Shown here: positions 35,232 through 44,185 of the stretch, one piece after another
Layout: the number at the start of each line of letters is the position of its first letter
Position numbering within the stretch: the stretch's first letter is position 1
Assembly (NCBI RefSeq): GCF_001244735.1
Contig: NZ_LN868937.1
Coordinates: 534,554-598,553 of the forward strand
Direction: 5' to 3'
From: Bacillus andreraoultii
Lineage (GTDB): Bacteria; Bacillota; Bacilli; Bacillales; Caldibacillaceae
Length of the DNA stretch: 64,000 bases
Made by a program: the position numbers and the translations under genes
Notes under the pieces: generated by a model
Database searches by the model: none
Seen by the model: only the letters and a program-made list of their open reading frames with translations
What the model was told of the DNA's origin: nothing

Positions 35232-36163
35232 TTTACTACAACAACACTCCCCGTATTTACAACAACATTTCTGATTTACAACAACAATACAATGTAGTAA
35301 ATCTTATTCATACTAAAAACTGAACTCTCGTTTTCTTTTAAATCACAAAATGAAAAAAGAAAACTAAATAACTCTCGAAAAAACATGGTTATTCGCATAA
35401 CATAGGTGAACTGTCATGTTTCCTGTATAAGAGTAAGACATCATCATACTTCTTTTTGTTATTATTTTCTTTATTGAATCTAATATATAAGGAATCTATA
35501 ACAAGGAGGTAGTCAAAATGGATCAAGAAAGATTGCCGTTTTATAAGAGTAAGTGGCTTATTGTATTAATGCTATTAATTGTAGTCCCATTTTTATTATT
35601 AGGATGTTCTAATAGTAATTACTCAAACAATCCTGATGATACTGAAATTAAAACGATTAGTTCTGAGGAAGATCTTAAAAACATCATTCATAGTGTCGTA
35701 AGAGAAAAAACAAATAATGATAACCAAGAAAGAATTATTTCGCTTTCTATTCAAGAAGATGGTGAATCAGGTGATTCTAATAATAAAATTATTACTGCAA
35801 ATTTGTTAGCAGATAGCAGTAGCTTTGGTAACACAAAATTCAAAATTTTGATGAACTCTGCAAAAATTTCCGAAAAAATATTCAAAGATGAACAAGTATC
35901 ACAATTTATCCTCCTATGGGATTTACCTTTGGTAGACGCTTATGGAAATGTAGACAATGCGTTAGTTGCGAGAATTGTGTTGTCAAAAGATACAGCGAAT
36001 CTTATTAATTGGGAAAATTTGAATTATGAAAGACTTCCAGAAATAGCTGATGAATATTTTGAACACAATGCACTATCAAAATAATCTCCATTAGGTAAAA
36101 GAGAGTAGTTATTGTTTACTACTCTCTTTTTTACAACAACAACAAATCTAATTTACAACAACA
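35232..36163. repeat. five TTTACAACAACA repeats flanking the lipoprotein gene
   Basis: Copies at 35232 (TTTACTACAACAACA), 35256, 35275, 36130 and 36152, three before and two after the lipoprotein gene, the latter just upstream of the helix-turn-helix gene. They look like operator iterons for that DNA-binding protein or for the recombinases. Apart from them, 35183-35517 shows no gene. Confidence 0.6.
35518..36084 (+). CDS. lipoprotein, unknown function
   Basis: 188 residues. N-terminal signal with hydrophobic core IVLMLLIVVPFLLLGC; the Cys near residue 30 is a lipobox cysteine, so the mature protein is anchored outside the membrane. After it come a Ser/Asn-rich linker and a globular domain (about 50-185). 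AAGGAGG ribosome binding site. Cargo of the Tn554-like element; it could be an entry-exclusion or phage-receptor-masking factor, but nothing in the sequence proves this. Confidence 0.75.
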   Translation: MDQERLPFYKSKWLIVLMLLIVVPFLLLGCSNSNYSNNPDDTEIKTISSEEDLKNIIHSVVREKTNNDNQERIISLSIQEDGESGDSNNKIITANLLADSSSFGNTKFKILMNSAKISEKIFKDEQVSQFILLWDLPLVDAYGNVDNALVARIVLSKDTANLINWENLNYERLPEIADEYFEHNALSK

Positions 36164-36222
36164 TCATATTGCAATAAAATAGTAAGTAAGATATTAGAAC
36201 AGTTAAGAGGGTGTGATGCCTT

Positions 36223-36786
36223 TTGAAAGAGTATTCAGTGAGAGAATTAGCAAAATTTTATGGAAAGCATGAAGAAACTATAAAAAGATGGCTTAGAGCA
36301 GGGAAGTTTCCAAACGCTTATAGATTAAGTGATAAAGAAGGTTGGAGAATTCCAGAGGTCGATTTACAGTTATCTCATACGAAAAAAGAAGAAATAAACC
36401 CTACTATCCAAACAAATGAATCTCGAACCGATACTCAGAAGAATAAGGATGATGATGGCGAATTAATTAATTTAGCATACCAAGCTGTGACATTGACAAT
36501 GCCATCAAAAGAGATTATAGACATTCTTTCAATGGTGGGAATAAAACGCACTTTAGAAATCCTCCTGATTATGCAACAATCAGCAACGAAGGTAAAAAAT
36601 CCAGATGGGTTCATTAAAAAGGCAATTCGTGAAAATTGGAATCCATCTACCATACCGATTAAATTGCCTAAAAAGAAAAGCAAACGATTAATCGAATTAA
36701 CTAATCAGGACTATGAAAATATGAATTCCAGTGGTGAGGAAAAAATTAAACGTGATCTTCCCTTTTACAATTGGTTGGAGGATTAA
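36223..36786 (+). CDS. MerR/excisionase-like DNA-binding protein
   Basis: 187 residues from a TTG start behind AGAGGGTG. The N-terminal helix-turn-helix reads SVRELAKFYGKHEETIKRWLRAGKFPNAYRLSDKEGWRIP, the arrangement of MerR-like excisionases. A hydrophilic linker (about 50-85) leads to a C-terminal domain with a helix LTMPSKEIIDILSMVG and FIKKAIRENWNPSTIP. It is likely a regulator or directionality factor of the element. TTTACAACAACA repeats lie directly upstream. Confidence 0.7.
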   Translation: MKEYSVRELAKFYGKHEETIKRWLRAGKFPNAYRLSDKEGWRIPEVDLQLSHTKKEEINPTIQTNESRTDTQKNKDDDGELINLAYQAVTLTMPSKEIIDILSMVGIKRTLEILLIMQQSATKVKNPDGFIKKAIRENWNPSTIPIKLPKKKSKRLIELTNQDYENMNSSGEEKIKRDLPFYNWLED

Positions 36787-36940
36787 ATTTAATGTGTTGT
36801 TCAATCATAGAACCTAAAATAGTAATTAATTCCTATTGAAATAAGTAGAATAAAGAATCCAGAGTTACCTGATAAATGAAAAATTTATGTGGTTTTAAAC
36901 GAAAATAGACTATAATCAATATGAAAGGAGGATGACTCTT

Positions 36941-39265
36941 TTGGATAAGAAAAAATTAACCGAACGTGACATATGTACTAAATTTATTACCCCTGCCATT
37001 GAACAAAGTGGTTGGGACATTCATAGGCAAATGAGAGAAGAATACACATTTACCGATGGTCGTGTTATTGTCAGGGGGAATTTGACATCAAGAGGTAAAA
37101 GAAAAAGAGCTGACTACCTGTTGTCATATAAACCTAATCTTCCTATAGCAATCGTTGAAGCAAAGGATAATAAACACTCAATAGGAAGTGGACTCCAACA
37201 AGCCATTAACTATGGAGATATTTTAGATATTCCTTTTGTTTATTCGTCAAATGGGGATGGGTTTATTGAACATGATATGCTCACTGGAAAAGAAAGAGAA
37301 TTAAGATTGCACGAATTCCCTTCTCCTAATGAATTATGGAAACGTTATAAAGATTTTCATGGAATTAATGATAAACAAGAGGAAATTATCACTGAACCAT
37401 ATTATTTTGCCGAAGGCGACAAGACACCAAGATATTATCAAAGAATTGCCGTAAACCGTACTGTTGAAGCTATTGCTAAAGGTCAAAACAGAGTGTTGTT
37501 AGTTATGGCCACAGGAACGGGGAAGACCTACACAGCATTCCAAATCATTCATCGTTTATGGAAATCAAAGCAAACGAAAAAGGTTTTGTTCTTGGCAGAC
37601 CGTAACATATTGGTCGATCAAACGATGACGAATGATTTTAAACCGTTTGGTAATGTCATGACTAAAGTTGAAAATCGGACAATGGACAGTTCCTATCAAA
37701 TTTATTTGGCATTGTACCAACAATTATCTGGTAATACAGATGAATTAGAGATATTTAAACAGTTTAGCCCTGACTTTTTTGATTTAATTGTTGTAGATGA
37801 ATGTCATAGAGGTTCAGCAAAAGAAGAATCTCGTTGGAGAAGAGTTTTAGAATACTTTTCATCAGCTACGCAAATTGGTCTAACGGCAACTCCTGCCGAA
37901 ACTGAAAAAGTAAGCAATATTCATTATTTTGGGGAGCCTGTTTATACCTACACGTTAAAACAGGGGATTGCAGACGGATTTTTAGCTCCATACAAGGTAA
38001 TTCGTATTGGCTTAGATAGGGATTTAGAAGGGTATCGACCAACGAAAGGACAAGTGGATAAATACGGTCATCTTGTAGAAGATCGTGAATATTATTTAAC
38101 TGATTTTGACAAAAATCTTGTATTAGAACAACGAACCAAACTTGTCGCTAAAAAGATCACTGAATTCCTAAAGAAAACGGATAGATTTGCAAAAACAATT
38201 GTCTTCTGTACCGATATTGACCACGCAGAACGAATGAGACAAGCTCTTGTCAACGAGAATTCGGATTTAGTTGCCGAAGATCCAAGATATGTAATGAGAA
38301 TTACAGGAGACAATCCAGAAGGTAAAGCACAACTGGACAATTTTATTGACGAGGATAGTCCTTACCCTACCATCGTTACGACATCGAAACTCTTAACAAC
38401 GGGAGTGGATTGTAAAACTTGTAAGTTAATTGTGTTAGACAGTCATATTGTCAGTATGACAGAGTTCAAACAAATTGTTGGGCGTGGTACAAGGCTTAAA
38501 CCTGAATACGGCAAGGAATACTTTACGGTCATGGATTTCCGCAACGTATCACGTTTATTCGCTGATCCTGAGTTTGATGGAGAACCTGTCCAAATTTATG
38601 ATCCAGAAGAAGGAGATGACATTGTACCACCAACTCCACCTGATGATGGAAATGGTGGTGATGGTGATGGCGAAAATGGCGGTGACGATGGCGAAGGTGG
38701 TTCTGGCCGCACTAAATATTATATCCAAGATGCTTCTGTCAAGGTGATTAACGAACGTGTTATGTACTACGATGTTGACGGAAAACTTATTACAGAAAGT
38801 CTTAAAGATTACTCGAAGAAAGGGATTTTGCAAGAATTCGCTACTCTCGATGACTTCATAAAGCGTTGGAATAGTGAAGAGAGAAAAGATGCCATTATTG
38901 ATGAATTAAAAGAACGTGGTGTCTTATTAGAAGCGTTAAAAGATGAAGTTGGTCAAGATTTAGATGAATTTGATTTGATATGCCACATAGCGTTCGATCA
39001 GAAGCCCCTAACACGCTCTGAAAGGGCGAAGAAGGCTAAAAAGGATGATTACCTTTCCAAGTATTCTGAAACAGCCAATGCCGTCATAGAAGCGATTTTA
39101 GACAAATATCAAGATGAAGGTCGCTTTGAATTCGAAGATGTAAAAATATTGAAATTCAAGCCATTTGACCAATTCGGGAATTCGATGAAAATTGCTAAAG
39201 AGTTCGGTGGGAAAAAACAATATATTAAAGCGATGAAAGAGTTAGAGAAAAATATTTACGCTTAA
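36941..39265 (+). CDS. hsdR: type I restriction enzyme subunit R
   Basis: DNA translocase and nuclease subunit. N-terminal nuclease core: RADYLLSYKPNLPIAIVEAK (Asp...Glu-x-Lys, about 45-68). Helicase: Walker A MATGTGKTYTAF near 190, DECHRGS near 285, LTATP near 315, and VDCKTC/QIVGRGTRLKPE in the second lobe. A Gly/Asp/Asn-rich linker (about 566-590) precedes the C-terminal domain that contacts HsdM. The TTG at 36941 is favoured because AAAGGAGG is nine bases upstream; the ATG at 36932 is almost on top of it. 774 residues. Confidence 0.93.
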   Translation: MDKKKLTERDICTKFITPAIEQSGWDIHRQMREEYTFTDGRVIVRGNLTSRGKRKRADYLLSYKPNLPIAIVEAKDNKHSIGSGLQQAINYGDILDIPFVYSSNGDGFIEHDMLTGKERELRLHEFPSPNELWKRYKDFHGINDKQEEIITEPYYFAEGDKTPRYYQRIAVNRTVEAIAKGQNRVLLVMATGTGKTYTAFQIIHRLWKSKQTKKVLFLADRNILVDQTMTNDFKPFGNVMTKVENRTMDSSYQIYLALYQQLSGNTDELEIFKQFSPDFFDLIVVDECHRGSAKEESRWRRVLEYFSSATQIGLTATPAETEKVSNIHYFGEPVYTYTLKQGIADGFLAPYKVIRIGLDRDLEGYRPTKGQVDKYGHLVEDREYYLTDFDKNLVLEQRTKLVAKKITEFLKKTDRFAKTIVFCTDIDHAERMRQALVNENSDLVAEDPRYVMRITGDNPEGKAQLDNFIDEDSPYPTIVTTSKLLTTGVDCKTCKLIVLDSHIVSMTEFKQIVGRGTRLKPEYGKEYFTVMDFRNVSRLFADPEFDGEPVQIYDPEEGDDIVPPTPPDDGNGGDGDGENGGDDGEGGSGRTKYYIQDASVKVINERVMYYDVDGKLITESLKDYSKKGILQEFATLDDFIKRWNSEERKDAIIDELKERGVLLEALKDEVGQDLDEFDLICHIAFDQKPLTRSERAKKAKKDDYLSKYSETANAVIEAILDKYQDEGRFEFEDVKILKFKPFDQFGNSMKIAKEFGGKKQYIKAMKELEKNIYA

Positions 39266-39295
39266 AATGCTCCTTACTTATCAGGAGCATTTTTC
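39264..39295 (+). terminator. hsdR terminator
   Basis: AAAATGCTCC and GGAGCATTTTT arms immediately after the hsdR stop. Confidence 0.85.
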
Positions 39296-39301
39296 TTTGG
39301 T

Positions 39302-39463
39302 TTATACAGTCACTAAGCCCATTAAATAGTCATATTGAGAACCACCGATTTCATCATCCTCATAGGATATTTGAATTCTCTTTTGAATATTCATTGCCTC
39401 TTCGTTCGTGTACCCCTCAAAATATTCATTTGCTAATGATAATAACTCTTTGAAACGGTTCAT
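39302..39463 (-). CDS. small acidic protein, unknown
   Basis: 53 residues on the minus strand between hsdR and the winged-helix gene. ATG at 39463 with a strong GGGAGGTGATTAA leader. The sequence begins MNRFKELLSLANEYFEGY and is rich in Asp, Glu and Tyr (YEDDEIGGSQYDY). It is too short for most gene finders. Its acidic character and its position opposite the restriction genes make an anti-restriction or regulatory role possible, but that is speculation. Confidence 0.55.
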   Translation of the reverse strand: MNRFKELLSLANEYFEGYTNEEAMNIQKRIQISYEDDEIGGSQYDYLMGLVTV

Positions 39464-39624
39464 TTAATCACCTCCCCTGCTCTCTTGTATCTCTATTACT
39501 GTTTTGGTTCAACATTATTCAACCAATTTACAGTTGTTTATTTTCTGTATTTGTTATATTATAAAAGAAATGTATATTATGCACTAAATTTGGTGTATAA
39601 ACTCTGCGTGGTGGAGGTGTTCTT

Positions 39625-39987
39625 ATGAAAGAAGGAGCAGAGTTTTTAAAGGTTCAATCATTTCTTGAAGATATATTAATTCTTCATGGTCTTAGGAGAA
39701 ATTTAGCTCCAATATTGTTTGAGATGTTTCCATATCTTAATGGACAAAATCAAATCATCGTAAATGCCTTTATGAAAAAAGAATTGGCGAAAAAGGCAGA
39801 AACAAGTAAAGGAACGATTGATAACGCAATACTAAAAATGAATGAAGTTGGTCTACTTGCAAGGATTGATCGAGGCACATACACATTTCACCCTGTATTG
39901 TATAAAATCAACGACCTACTAAAAAATGAATCCGCAAGTATAAGGATTACCTACACACCAGAAGACAGAACGTTTGAAACAGAATAG
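39625..39987 (+). CDS. winged-helix regulator at the head of hsdMS
   Basis: 120 residues with a winged helix (MKKELAKKAETSKGTIDNAILKMNEVGLLARIDRGTYTFHP, about 50-92), resembling RepL/MarR-like DNA-binding folds. GTG-rich leader with GGAGGTG. It sits 11 bp before hsdM, so the two are likely co-transcribed. The role may be timing methylase before nuclease expression when the element enters a new host; that is inference from position. Confidence 0.65.
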   Translation: MKEGAEFLKVQSFLEDILILHGLRRNLAPILFEMFPYLNGQNQIIVNAFMKKELAKKAETSKGTIDNAILKMNEVGLLARIDRGTYTFHPVLYKINDLLKNESASIRITYTPEDRTFETE

Positions 39988-39998
39988 GAGGAAGTATT

Positions 39999-41438
39999 AT
40001 GAGCATTGAAACATTAGTTAAAAGAATTCAAAATATTATGCGTCAAGATGCAGGTGTTGATGGAGATGCACAACGTATTTCTCAATTAGTTTGGATGCTT
40101 TTCCTGAAAGTATATGATGCAAAAGAAGAGTTTTGGGACTTTGAAGAAGATGATTTCGAATCGATTCTTCCAGAAGAATGCCGTTGGAGAAATTGGGCAA
40201 TTGACGAGAAAGATGGAGAAGCATTAACAGGAGAAGATTTATTAGATTTTGTAGATAACAAGTTATTCCCAACACTTAAAGCAATAGAAGTAGATGCACA
40301 TACTGAAAAGAGAAAAGCGATTGTAAAGTATGTATTCGAAGATGCAAATAACTATATGAAAAACGGAACTCTTCTTCGCCAAGTTATTAACGTATTAAAC
40401 GAAGTTGATTTTACTGAGAATGAAGACCGTCATGCTTTTAACGATATTTATGAAAATATTTTAAAAGATCTTCAAAGTGCGGGTTCAAGTGGAGAATTTT
40501 ATACTCCAAGAGCCGTCACAGAATTCATGGTAGAAATGTTGCAACCGAAGGTAGGAGAAAAAATCGCTGACTTTGCATGTGGAACAGGTGGATTTTTAAC
40601 ATCTGCTTTAAATTATATGAATGACCAAATTAAAACCCCAGAAGATCAAGAAATTGTACAAAGGAATTTGTTAGGGATTGAGAAGAAGCCATTACCTTAC
40701 CTTCTTGCTATTACTAATATGATCTTGCATGATATCGATGCACCTAATATTCTGCATGACAATTCCCTATCTAAAAACGTTAGGGATTATAAAGATGAAG
40801 ACAAATACGATGTAATTCTAATGAATCCTCCCTACGGTGGAACGGAAGAAAGTATAATACAAAACAATTTTCCTGTAGCCTTACAATCTTCTGAAACAGC
40901 GGATTTGTTTATGTCTTTAATTCTTTATCGTTTAAAGGCAAATGGTCGTGTTGCAGTCGTTTTACCAAATAGTTTTCTTTTTGGTGATGAAAAAGGAAAA
41001 ACAGCTATTAAACAAAAATTGTTAGAAGAGTGCAATCTTCATACAATTGTACGCTTACCAGAAGGTGTATTTTCACCATATACTTCGATAGCAACCAACT
41101 TGCTTTTCTTTGAAAAAACAGGAGCTACAAAGGAAATTTGGTACTTTGAACACCCACTTCCAGAAGGATATGCTCGGTACTCCAAAACACGCCCTTTGAA
41201 GAAGTCAGAATTTGAAATTGAAAAGTCTTGGTGGGGAAATCGTGAAGAAACTAAATATGCATGGAAAGTGTCCGTTGAAGATGTTGTAAAAGCTAATTAT
41301 AATCTTAGTTTCCACAATCCGTTTTTAAATCACGAAGATTATTCTAATAAATCAGCATTAGATTTAATACAAGAATTAAATCAATCACAAACAAAGGTCG
41401 TCAGCCTATTGAAGTCATTAGAAAGTAAATTATTGTAA
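39999..41438 (+). CDS. hsdM: type I DNA methyltransferase subunit M
   Basis: N6-adenine methylase of the type I system. N-terminal helical domain (about 1-150), then SAM-binding motif I ADFACGTGGFLTSAL near 191 and catalytic motif IV LMNPPYGG near 275. SAGSSGEFYTPRAVTEFM is the conserved lead-in to motif I. 479 residues, complete. The gene overlaps neither neighbour; hsdS starts 11 bp after the stop. Confidence 0.95.
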   Translation: MSIETLVKRIQNIMRQDAGVDGDAQRISQLVWMLFLKVYDAKEEFWDFEEDDFESILPEECRWRNWAIDEKDGEALTGEDLLDFVDNKLFPTLKAIEVDAHTEKRKAIVKYVFEDANNYMKNGTLLRQVINVLNEVDFTENEDRHAFNDIYENILKDLQSAGSSGEFYTPRAVTEFMVEMLQPKVGEKIADFACGTGGFLTSALNYMNDQIKTPEDQEIVQRNLLGIEKKPLPYLLAITNMILHDIDAPNILHDNSLSKNVRDYKDEDKYDVILMNPPYGGTEESIIQNNFPVALQSSETADLFMSLILYRLKANGRVAVVLPNSFLFGDEKGKTAIKQKLLEECNLHTIVRLPEGVFSPYTSIATNLLFFEKTGATKEIWYFEHPLPEGYARYSKTRPLKKSEFEIEKSWWGNREETKYAWKVSVEDVVKANYNLSFHNPFLNHEDYSNKSALDLIQELNQSQTKVVSLLKSLESKLL

Positions 41439-41449
41439 GGAGGGCAAAT

Positions 41450-42937
41450 ATGACTACCATTTCAAGAATTCGAGAAAAAGTTTTAGAGCAAGCTATGCGT
41501 GGTAAATTAGTTCCTCAAAACAATGATGATGAAGATGCTTCTATCTTGCTTGAACAGATACAGGCGGAGAAGAAAAAATTAATCGAAAGAAAAATAATTA
41601 AAAAACAAAAATCTCTCTCCTCTATTGAACAAGATGATATTCCTTATGTATTGCCGAAAGGTTGGATTTGGGTTCGGTTAAGTGACATTAGTATTGTCAA
41701 AGGAGGAAAAAGGATTCCAAAAGGTTATTCTTTTTCCGAACAAGCGACAGAACACGTTTATATTAGGGTAACGGATATGAAAAATGGCACAGTTTCTTTG
41801 GAAGATTTAAAGTATATTGATGAAGTGGTATTTCAACAAATTAAAAATTATACAATCAGCACAAATGATCTTTATTTAACAATTGCAGGAACAATTGGCA
41901 GAGTGGGTACAATTCCAAAAGAACTAAATGAAATGAGTTTAACTGAAAATGCATGTAAAATTACACCAATATTGGTGGATTTAATATATATGAAATATTT
42001 ATTATCATCTGAGTTGATTCAAAAGCAATTTCGTGAAGGGTATAATCAATTAGCCCAACCCAAATTATCTTTAAGAACAATTGAATCTACGATTGTTCCA
42101 TTGCCACCTCTCTCCGAACAAAAACGTATTGTAACAAAGATTGAAGATTTACTTTCCATTTGTGATCAATTAGAGAATGAGGTTAAATTTCAGCAGAGAA
42201 ACATCCAAAACCTTCGTGAAAAGGTGTTAGACGATGCATTGAAAGGACTATCAGTACCACAAAATGAAGAAGATGAATCAGCCGATATATTATTTGAAAA
42301 CATTCAAGCGAAAAAAGAGAAATTGGTAAAAAGTAAGGTCATCGGAAAATCAAAACCATTGTCTCCTATTGAGGAAAAAGAGAAACCTTACGAACTACCG
42401 AAAGGGTGGACTTGGGTTAAACTTGGTGATTTAAGTAAAGTGATACACTATGGCTATACAGCATCAGCAACCGATAAAAATACAGGCGTAAGAATGGTTA
42501 GAATCACCGATATTCAGGATGATGCAGTGAATTGGGATAATGTACCTTATTGTGAAATCGAAGAAAAGTCTATTGAAAAGTATGATCTCAAAGATAACGA
42601 TATCCTTATTGCTCGTACAGGTGGAACCGTAGGGAAATCATTCATAGTTGAAGATGCAAAATACCTATCTGTCTTTGCATCATATCTTATAAGGGTTCAA
42701 CTTATGGATGGAGTAAATCCTAAGTATGTGAAACGATTTCTTGAAAGTAAATTGTATTGGGATCAAATTGTAAGTCAAGCAAAAGGAACTGGACAGCCTA
42801 ATGTTAATGCCACAGGTTTAAGTAATCTTATTTTACCTTTTCCTCCTATCGAAGAACAGCACCGCATTGTAGAGAAGGTAAACACCGTTTGGGAAACAAT
42901 AAATGAGATTGAAGACAATATTGTAAAAGCTAAATAA
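41450..42937 (+). CDS. hsdS: type I specificity subunit S
   Basis: Two target recognition domains decide the bipartite recognition sequence. Each repeat unit ends in a conserved helix: the first PLPPLSEQKRIVTKIEDLL (about 220-250), the second PFPPIEEQHRIVEKVNTVW (about 460-490). Each TRD begins with LPKGWIWVRLSD or LPKGWTWVKLGD. The two halves also share the motif LVPQNNDDEDAS / SVPQNEEDESAD, reflecting internal duplication. 495 residues, complete. Confidence 0.94.
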   Translation: MTTISRIREKVLEQAMRGKLVPQNNDDEDASILLEQIQAEKKKLIERKIIKKQKSLSSIEQDDIPYVLPKGWIWVRLSDISIVKGGKRIPKGYSFSEQATEHVYIRVTDMKNGTVSLEDLKYIDEVVFQQIKNYTISTNDLYLTIAGTIGRVGTIPKELNEMSLTENACKITPILVDLIYMKYLLSSELIQKQFREGYNQLAQPKLSLRTIESTIVPLPPLSEQKRIVTKIEDLLSICDQLENEVKFQQRNIQNLREKVLDDALKGLSVPQNEEDESADILFENIQAKKEKLVKSKVIGKSKPLSPIEEKEKPYELPKGWTWVKLGDLSKVIHYGYTASATDKNTGVRMVRITDIQDDAVNWDNVPYCEIEEKSIEKYDLKDNDILIARTGGTVGKSFIVEDAKYLSVFASYLIRVQLMDGVNPKYVKRFLESKLYWDQIVSQAKGTGQPNVNATGLSNLILPFPPIEEQHRIVEKVNTVWETINEIEDNIVKAK

Positions 42938-42956
42938 ATTGAATCTCCAACTTTTT

Positions 42957-42988
42957 AAAGGATAAGTAATAATGCTTATCCTTTTTTG
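42957..42988 (+). terminator. hsdS terminator
   Basis: AAAGGATAAG and CTTATCCTTTTTT arms around TAATAATG. Confidence 0.85.
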
Positions 42989-43017
42989 TATATTGTGTGA
43001 TAAAATAATATAAAGGA

Positions 43018-43046
43018 CTTAAAATACCTAAAATACATATTTTAAG
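43018..43046. promoter_or_regulatory. inverted repeat before tnpA-like gene
   Basis: CTTAAAATA (43018-43026) and TATTTTAAG (43038-43046) are perfect inverted copies of the 9-mer found at the element's left end. They sit 12 bp before the recombinase start, overlapping the probable promoter, so the recombinase may repress its own gene. Confidence 0.5.
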
Positions 43047-43057
43047 AAGGTGAATGC

Positions 43058-44185
43058 ATGAAGGTTCAAAAAATTGACATTGGTAACAATCAATATCGCT
43101 ACCTTCTTTTAGACAATGACTTTAATGTAATCGAGCCAGTCAAACGATATTTAAAATTTCTTGATAATAAGGATATGGCAGAAAACACCTTAAAAAATTA
43201 CGCTTATCACCTTAAATCGTACTTTGAGTACCTGAATGAGATTGGGCTTTCTTATGATGAAATCAGTTCCGAAGGAAATAACCCAATAGAGATATTAGGG
43301 AACTTTACAAGTTGGTTAGAAAATCCAACCATCATAAATGATAAAATATCATATCTATCACCGCCTGAACCGAAGCGAAGCAACCAAACTATCAACATTA
43401 TAGTCGATTGTGTACTTGGATTTTACGAGTTTTTGGCAAGAGGAAATGAGCTTCCTGAATTAGACGTATATAAAGAACAAAGAATGAATCCACAATTCAA
43501 AAGTTTTCTGCATGAACTAATCCCTAATTCCAACTTAATAAGGAAAAATATACTTCACCGTAAAACCGAGAAAAAGGAAGTAGAAGCTATTACAAGAGAG
43601 CAGTATAACCAATTATTGGAACACTGTTACACGATCAGGGATAAGGCTATAATCGCCGTTCTTTTTGAGGGTGGTCTAAGGCTTAGTGAGGCTCTTGGAC
43701 TGTTTATTGAGGACATAGAACCGTTTAACAATAAAATTAAGGTTCAGCCAAGAGATAACCTTGAAAACGGGGCTAAGGTTAAAAATAAGGCAAAAGGCGA
43801 GTTGTATGTCCCTCCTTATGTGATGAAGTACATTACAGACTACATTGTGGAAGAACTTGTAGATGTTGATACCAACTTTTTATTCGTTAATTTACGAGGG
43901 AAAAACAAAGGCAAACCGATGCAGTCTATTACCATACAAAAGCTGTTCAACCGATTGAGTAAGAAGGTTGGATTTTACGTGCATCCTCACATGTGCAGGC
44001 ATGGACATGGCACTGAATTAGCAGAATCAGGTTGGGATTTGGTTGAAATTAAGGATAGATTGCGACACACGAACGTACAATCAACAACCGTATATACCCA
44101 CTTGTCAGATGAACATAAGAAAAAGAAAATAAATGAATATCATGAGAAAAAGGGGATTTCAAATGACAGCAACCAATCTGAATAA
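43058..44185 (+). CDS. tnpA: tyrosine recombinase, TnpA of Tn554 type
   Basis: 375 residues (Tn554 TnpA is of similar size). N-terminal SAM-like core-binding domain (about 25-140) and C-terminal catalytic domain: first Arg in FEGGLRLSEALGL near 205, the H-x-x-R box HPHMCRHGHGT near 310, and the nucleophilic Tyr in RHTNVQSTTVYTHLS near 345. It strand-exchanges the element ends. It overlaps the next recombinase gene by 23 bp. Confidence 0.88.
   Translation: MKVQKIDIGNNQYRYLLLDNDFNVIEPVKRYLKFLDNKDMAENTLKNYAYHLKSYFEYLNEIGLSYDEISSEGNNPIEILGNFTSWLENPTIINDKISYLSPPEPKRSNQTINIIVDCVLGFYEFLARGNELPELDVYKEQRMNPQFKSFLHELIPNSNLIRKNILHRKTEKKEVEAITREQYNQLLEHCYTIRDKAIIAVLFEGGLRLSEALGLFIEDIEPFNNKIKVQPRDNLENGAKVKNKAKGELYVPPYVMKYITDYIVEELVDVDTNFLFVNLRGKNKGKPMQSITIQKLFNRLSKKVGFYVHPHMCRHGHGTELAESGWDLVEIKDRLRHTNVQSTTVYTHLSDEHKKKKINEYHEKKGISNDSNQSE

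Noticed and set aside
35232..36163. CRISPR array made of TTTACAACAACA repeats
   Set aside because: Repeats are only 12 bp, unevenly spaced, and no cas gene is near.
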